Shown here piece by piece: positions 59,937 to 64,000 of a DNA stretch of 64,000 nt. The notes beneath the pieces were generated by a model, which did not search any database, was not told the DNA's origin, and saw only the letters and a list, made by a program, of their open reading frames with translations. Origin of the DNA: MnTg04 sp964568075 (GTDB taxonomy: Bacteria; Pseudomonadota; Gammaproteobacteria; Steroidobacterales; MnTg04); the NCBI GenBank assembly GCA_964568075.1, contig CAZMOM010000008.1, positions 26,858-90,857 on the forward strand. Direction: 5' to 3'. How positions within the stretch are numbered: the stretch's first letter is position 1; each line of letters begins with the position of its first letter. Made by a program: the position numbers and the translations under genes.

Positions 59937-61793
59937 ATGAGCACCGGTCTCCGGGCACACTTGGAATTCGCGCCCGCGCGAGTCGAGGTCGAGGATCTAC
60001 CGGACGGCGGTTTCATCCTGCGCTCACCGATCAAACTCAAACCTTATGCCGGGAATATCTGCAGCTATTTGGCCCACTGGGCGGAGCAGGCACCGGAGCG
60101 GACTTTTCTTGCGGAACGCGACCCGACAGGTCGCTGGCGCCAGGTATCCTACAGCGAAGCCCTGCACAATGTGCGAGCGGTCGCCCAGGCGTTACTCGAC
60201 CGGGGCGTCAGCATCGACCGGCCTGTCATGATCCTCTCGGACAACAGTATCGAGAGCGGCCTGTTGCAGCTCGGTGCCATGTACGCGGGATTGCCGGTGA
60301 CGCCGACGTCACCGGCCTATTCGCTGGTATCGAAGGATTTCGGCAAGCTCAAACATGTGTTCGGCCTGATCCAGCCCGGGCTGGTGTTTGTGGATGATGC
60401 AGAACGATTCCGCTCGGCCCTTGCAGTCCTGGATCTTCGTGACGTGGTGCTCGTGGTGAAACAGAATTCTCCGCAGGAATGCGATGCGCTTGTTTTTGCA
60501 GAGCTGACCGACACCAAGGCAACCACCGCTGTGGATACGGCTTACACCGAGGTTGGCCCGGATACGGTGGCAAAAATTCTCTTTACCTCCGGATCCACCG
60601 GAGAACCGAAAGGGGTAATCAATACCCAACGCATGATCTGCTCCAACCAGCAAGCCATCGTGCAGATCTGGCCCTTCATCACCCGGAAGCCCCCGATTCT
60701 GGTCGACTGGTTGCCATGGAGCCACACCTTCGGTGGCAACCACAATTTCAATATGATCCTGAGAAATGGCGGGACACTTTTTATAGATGGAGGCAGACCG
60801 GCGCCTGATTTGATCGAGATGACAATCGCCAATCTTCGCGCCGTCGCACCCACGCTCTATTTCAATGTACCCAGGGGCTTTCAAATGATATTGCCCTACC
60901 TCGAGAAGGACATACAGCTGCGTGATCACTTCTTCTCAAACCTCGATACGATTTTCTATGCCGCCGCCGCCCTGCCCCAGGACCTGTGGGAGCGCCTGGA
61001 AAAACTATCGCTGGCCGCACGGGGTGAAAAAGTGACAATGACCTCTGCCTGGGGATTAACGGAGACGGCACCGCTGGCCACCGGGGTGCATTTCCCGATC
61101 GAGCGGGCCGGAGTGATCGGGTTACCGATCCCGGAAATGGAATTGAAGATGACTCCCAAACACGGCAAGCTGGAAATGCTCGTACGCGGGCCCAACATCA
61201 CCCCGGGGTATTACAAGCGCGACGACCTGACCCGGGAGGCCTTCGACGAAGACGGTTTTTACCGAACCGGCGATGCCGGCAGACTTGCCGACCCGAATGA
61301 CCCGGCCAAAGGCATTCTTTTTGATGGCCGTGTCGCCGAGAACTTCAAGCTGCTGACGGGCACATGGGTCAACACCGGAGCCATCCGTATCGCGGCAATT
61401 TCTGCCGGCGCGCCGATTATCCAGGATGCCGTCGTGGCCGGGCATGATCGTGATGAAATCGGATTGCTGGTGTTTCCCAATTTTTCCGCTTGTGCAAAAA
61501 TTGCCGGCGTTCGGCCCGACACACCTCCAGCGGAACTGGCAGACCATGAGAAGGTGCGGAACGCCTTACGCGAAGGCCTTGCCACCTACAACGCCGAAAA
61601 TCCGGGCTCCAGCAGAGCCATTGCGCGCGTTCTGCTAATGACGGAGCCGCCCGATATCGATGCCGGCGAAATCACCGACAAAGGATATGTCAATCAACGT
61701 GCCGTCTTGCAATTACGGCACACTCTGGTCGCCACCATGTACAGCGGTGATTCCCGGGTAATCCTGGTCAACGCCGCCGGCAAACAATCCTGA
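59937..61793 (+). CDS. Acyl-CoA synthetase of the feruloyl-CoA synthase group
   Basis: This 618-residue adenylate-forming ligase has the P-loop ILFTSGSTGEPKGVINT (about 210-226), LPWSHTFGGNHNFNMIL, SAWGLTETAPL (adenine-binding region), and YRTGDAGRLADPNDPAKGILFDGRVAENFKLLTGTWVN. It lacks the usual C-terminal PxGK lysine region in standard form, as is typical of feruloyl-CoA synthase relatives. These activate aryl-propenoic or related acids. Here it may activate a 3-aryl-3-oxopropionate, cinnamate or coumarate. It lies 19 bp after the thiolase gene. Confidence 0.88.
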   Translation: MSTGLRAHLEFAPARVEVEDLPDGGFILRSPIKLKPYAGNICSYLAHWAEQAPERTFLAERDPTGRWRQVSYSEALHNVRAVAQALLDRGVSIDRPVMILSDNSIESGLLQLGAMYAGLPVTPTSPAYSLVSKDFGKLKHVFGLIQPGLVFVDDAERFRSALAVLDLRDVVLVVKQNSPQECDALVFAELTDTKATTAVDTAYTEVGPDTVAKILFTSGSTGEPKGVINTQRMICSNQQAIVQIWPFITRKPPILVDWLPWSHTFGGNHNFNMILRNGGTLFIDGGRPAPDLIEMTIANLRAVAPTLYFNVPRGFQMILPYLEKDIQLRDHFFSNLDTIFYAAAALPQDLWERLEKLSLAARGEKVTMTSAWGLTETAPLATGVHFPIERAGVIGLPIPEMELKMTPKHGKLEMLVRGPNITPGYYKRDDLTREAFDEDGFYRTGDAGRLADPNDPAKGILFDGRVAENFKLLTGTWVNTGAIRIAAISAGAPIIQDAVVAGHDRDEIGLLVFPNFSACAKIAGVRPDTPPAELADHEKVRNALREGLATYNAENPGSSRAIARVLLMTEPPDIDAGEITDKGYVNQRAVLQLRHTLVATMYSGDSRVILVNAAGKQS

Positions 61794-61795
61794 GC

Positions 61796-62512
61796 ATGAA
61801 GACCATGTGGAATTTCCGTAATCGAAAGGCTCTGGTCAGTGGCGGAGCCCGCGGCATCGGCCGCTGCATCGCCGGGCAGCTGGTGGAAGCCGGTGCCGAA
61901 GTATTCGTATTCGATCTCAACGAAGATCCGGACAATAAGGCGCCGGGCGAGTTTCATGCGGTGGACATCGGCGATCCGGGTGCTGTACGGAAAGCGGTTG
62001 CGAAACTGCCTGCGGGCATTACGCTGCTGGTCAACAATGCCGGTATCACCCGCGACCGCAGCATCGCCAGAATGAGTGATGAAGAATGGCAGGCGGTGAT
62101 CGATGTCAATCTGAGTGGGGCCTTTTACCTGACCCGGGCGCTGGCCCCAGGCATGCGTGATGCCGGCGGTGGGCGGATCGTCAACATTACCTCCATCAAC
62201 GGCATCCGCGGCAAGTTCGGCCAGGCCAACTATTGTGCGGCAAAAGCGGGCCTAATCGGGTTGACCAAAACCGCGGCCCGCGAGTTCGGCGCCAATGGCA
62301 TCACTGTCAATGCGGTGGCCCCAGGGATGGTCCTGACCGAGATGGCGGAGAAATTGCCGCCGGAAATCCTGCGAAAGGCGCTGGATGAGACCGTGCTCAA
62401 ACATCTCGCCGAACCCACGGATATTGCCGACGCGGTCCTGTTTTTGCTCTCGGACAAAGCCCGTTGCATTACCGGCGAAGTATTGCAAGTGGATGCCGGC
62501 CAGTATATTTGA
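61796..62512 (+). CDS. Short-chain dehydrogenase/reductase (FabG-like)
   Basis: The product is 238 residues, a classical SDR with cofactor motif SGGARGIGRCIA, NNAGITRD, catalytic Ser in NITSINGIRG, YCAAKAG (Tyr and Lys) and a C-terminal SDKARCITGEVLQVDAG. It may interconvert 3-hydroxy- and 3-oxo-3-arylpropionyl-CoA in the same operon, a 3-hydroxyacyl-CoA dehydrogenase role. It begins 2 bp after the ligase gene and ends the operon. Confidence 0.88.
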   Translation: MKTMWNFRNRKALVSGGARGIGRCIAGQLVEAGAEVFVFDLNEDPDNKAPGEFHAVDIGDPGAVRKAVAKLPAGITLLVNNAGITRDRSIARMSDEEWQAVIDVNLSGAFYLTRALAPGMRDAGGGRIVNITSINGIRGKFGQANYCAAKAGLIGLTKTAAREFGANGITVNAVAPGMVLTEMAEKLPPEILRKALDETVLKHLAEPTDIADAVLFLLSDKARCITGEVLQVDAGQYI

Positions 62513-62518
62513 CAAACG

Positions 62519-62929
62519 TCAGAGCATTTTTTCGAGCACCGATCGAATCTCGTCCGGTAGGTTCTCCGCTTTACGGGTATCCAGATCCATGAACACCTTC
62601 GTAATATGCGCCTCGAAACACGACTGTCCGTCGTGCTTGCGGAGTATCTGATAATGAAACGTCGCCGAAGATACCCCCACCTTTTCAACCGCCAGCTTTA
62701 CGATCGCAATATCGCCATAGGTGAGCGGCGAAATGAACTGCGACTCGATAGCAACCGCAGGGAAACCACGCCGCATCTCCTTGATAAGCCGCGGATAGGA
62801 AATGGTAGCAACATCGTCGAAAAAATCCTCAAATGCCTTGTGACACAGGTGGAAGAACTGCGGATAGTAGACAATTCCAGCACCGTCGACATCGTCGAAT
62901 CGTATTTTCTGTGTGCTCGTAAACGCCAT
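62519..62929 (-). CDS. Hotdog-fold acyl-CoA thioesterase (4-hydroxybenzoyl-CoA thioesterase-like)
   Basis: This 136-residue protein of the YbgC/4HBT family has RFDDVDGAGIVYYPQFFHLCHKAFEDFF, with the catalytic Asp of the D-x-D-x-x-G-I-V-Y motif, and SPLTYGDIAIVKLAVEKVG. It probably releases free acids from aromatic or 3-hydroxyacyl-CoAs to save CoA when the pathway stalls. It is convergent with the SDR operon, with a 6-bp gap between stops. Confidence 0.87.
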   Translation of the reverse strand: MAFTSTQKIRFDDVDGAGIVYYPQFFHLCHKAFEDFFDDVATISYPRLIKEMRRGFPAVAIESQFISPLTYGDIAIVKLAVEKVGVSSATFHYQILRKHDGQSCFEAHITKVFMDLDTRKAENLPDEIRSVLEKML

Positions 62930-62948
62930 CGGGATACTCAGTAGGGAT

Positions 62949-63548
62949 TTAGCATAATTGATCCAGTTGCTCTGGCGTATCGATATCGATAGCTGCAGCT
63001 GGCAAGTCTACAGCGGACACCGCTTTTGCGGCGAGGATAATCTGCTTGGCACCACCCTGACCTTTCAGGTCACGCAGCTGCTGCCAATACTGCGGCGGGA
63101 AGATTGCCGGTACACCCAGGATACCTGCGTACCGGGCTGCGGCAATTTGCCTGGGCGCACGCCGCCAGGTTGACGTCAGACAACTCAGATCTTCAGCAGT
63201 GACGGCGGGCTGATCGCACAGCATCAACAACACACCGGCACTGTTTTCTGAGACGCCCGCCATACCGCTGCGGATCGATGAACTCATTCCCTCTCGCCAT
63301 TGATGATTACGGATAACCCGAACAGGCAGATCATCCAGTAGCGGCGCGAACTCGTCGTAGCTCGCACCTGCCACGACTATGACGCCTGCAGCACATTGGC
63401 TTGTTGCGCGACGTACCGCAAGGGCGATCATCGTCTCGCCTCCAATATCGGCCGCCTGCTTCGGGCTGCCGAAACGTGTTGATGCACCCGCAGCGAGGAT
63501 GATTCCGACCAACTGTAAGGACGCTGCAGTTTTTCCTGTTTGCACCAT
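62949..63548 (-). CDS. mocA: Molybdenum cofactor cytidylyltransferase
   Basis: This 199-residue MobA-like nucleotidyltransferase has the motif GIILAAGASTRFGSPKQ (about 14-30), MLCDQPAVTAEDL, and GVPAIFPPQYWQQLRDLKGQGGAKQII with the MocA-type LxGDxGA/GGAK loop. MocA attaches CMP to molybdopterin to form the dinucleotide cofactor used by xanthine-oxidase-family enzymes. Here the likely client is HcrCAB. It is divergent from xdhC. Confidence 0.88.
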   Translation of the reverse strand: MVQTGKTAASLQLVGIILAAGASTRFGSPKQAADIGGETMIALAVRRATSQCAAGVIVVAGASYDEFAPLLDDLPVRVIRNHQWREGMSSSIRSGMAGVSENSAGVLLMLCDQPAVTAEDLSCLTSTWRRAPRQIAAARYAGILGVPAIFPPQYWQQLRDLKGQGGAKQIILAAKAVSAVDLPAAAIDIDTPEQLDQLC

Positions 63549-63670
63549 GTCTCATTAATAGCATCAAACCGGGCTGCCTGGTCAGCAAAACATCAGCAGG
63601 TATCGCCTGACAGTGGGAAATGGACTGGTTATCATCAAACATCAAAACCAAGTCCCGGCGATCAGGTGGC

Positions 63671-64000
63671 ATGAGCACACGACAAATCATCGACGCATTC
63701 GATCGATGGCGTAGCGAGCAGCGCACCCTGGTACTCGTGACCGTCTATCACACCGAGGGCTCCACATACAGCAAGGCAGGTCACCGTATCCTGGTCGCAG
63801 ACAATGGCGATTATCAGGGACTCGTCAGTGGGGGTTGTCTCGAGGGCGATCTGGCGGAGCATAGCGGCGAGGTGATTGCCAACGGAAAGGCCAGACTGGT
63901 GACCTATGATATGAGGGACGATGCAGATGAGTTATGGGGCCTCGGTATCGGCTGCAATGGACTCATCCAGGTAATGTTGCAGCGGCTGGATCCCGCATTC
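63671..64000 (+). CDS. xdhC: XdhC/CoxI-family molybdoenzyme maturation factor (3' truncated by the window edge)
   Basis: The frame is open to the end of the window (110 codons seen). Family motifs are LVTVYHTEGSTYSKAGHRILV, LVSGGCLEGDLAEHSG and LGIGCNGLIQVMLQ, with the conserved cysteines of SGGC and GCNG. XdhC binds and sulfurates the molybdenum cofactor before insertion into xanthine-oxidase-type enzymes. Its position beside mocA supports a maturation set for Hcr. The C-terminal Rossmann domain lies outside the window. Confidence 0.92.
   Translation, partial: MSTRQIIDAFDRWRSEQRTLVLVTVYHTEGSTYSKAGHRILVADNGDYQGLVSGGCLEGDLAEHSGEVIANGKARLVTYDMRDDADELWGLGIGCNGLIQVMLQRLDPAF

Overview
The window comes from a Gram-negative, facultatively anaerobic proteobacterium. 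This is an inference from gene content: a TonB receptor, a porin, mlaFED-B, a ydbH-ynbE-ydbL set and a small DUF6491-type lipoprotein together suggest Gammaproteobacteria. It encodes form II RuBisCO-based CO2 fixation and an oxygen-sensitive, ATP-dependent benzoyl-CoA pathway. There are no rRNA or intact tRNA genes, no CRISPR and no intact mobile element. There are several genomic scars: a tRNA-Pro 3' half, three copies of an ~80-bp palindromic repeat, and remnants of an aerobic box operon and of a ferredoxin gene.

Layout. 1-8.6 kb: a 5'-truncated TonB receptor, glutathione-dependent formaldehyde dehydrogenase, a porin, exported proteins of unknown role, a pentapeptide-repeat protein and a small zincin. 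8.6-9.3 kb: non-coding, with a tRNA-Pro(CGG) 3'-half relic. 9.3-17.1 kb: a LuxR-type regulator with a degenerate receiver domain, then the Calvin cluster cbbF-P-T-M-Z-Y; cbbY appears to start at ATA. 17.2-18.0 kb (minus strand): a small exported peptide and a DUF1097 membrane protein, preceded by a structured leader. 18.2-24.2 kb: two GT4 glycosyltransferases and two GH130 proteins. 24.4-37.6 kb: envelope genes, namely a thiol peroxidase-like protein, mlaF-E-D-B without mlaC, a methyltransferase, a gluzincin, ydbH-ynbE-ydbL, a PAP2 lipoprotein, a cupin and a glutathionyl-hydroquinone reductase.

37.7-64 kb is an aromatic-catabolism island. boxR stands divergently from a collapsed boxC and boxB remnant, directly followed by hcrC-A-B (4-hydroxybenzoyl-CoA reductase). 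Then come had-dch, a minus-strand korA-korB-ferritin-like group, and oah-bcrC-B-A-D-fdx plus a DUF59 protein (benzoyl-CoA reductase and ring cleavage). Kor and ferredoxin supply low-potential electrons to Bcr. An Lrp-type regulator is divergent from a tight five-gene operon: a MIO-type aromatic aminomutase or lyase, a class III aminotransferase, a thiolase, a feruloyl-CoA-synthase-like ligase and an SDR. The window ends with a hotdog thioesterase, mocA and a partial xdhC; the last two fit molybdenum-cofactor supply for the Hcr enzyme.

The most interesting hypothesis is that the five-gene operon converts phenylalanine (or tyrosine) to benzoyl-CoA (or 4-hydroxybenzoyl-CoA). The proposed order is 2,3-aminomutation, beta-transamination, CoA activation and thiolysis, with no enoyl-CoA hydratase step, feeding the Hcr/Bcr pathway. 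The clearest directly visible oddity is the scar of a lost aerobic benzoyl-CoA epoxidation operon between its former regulator and the anaerobic genes that now occupy the site.
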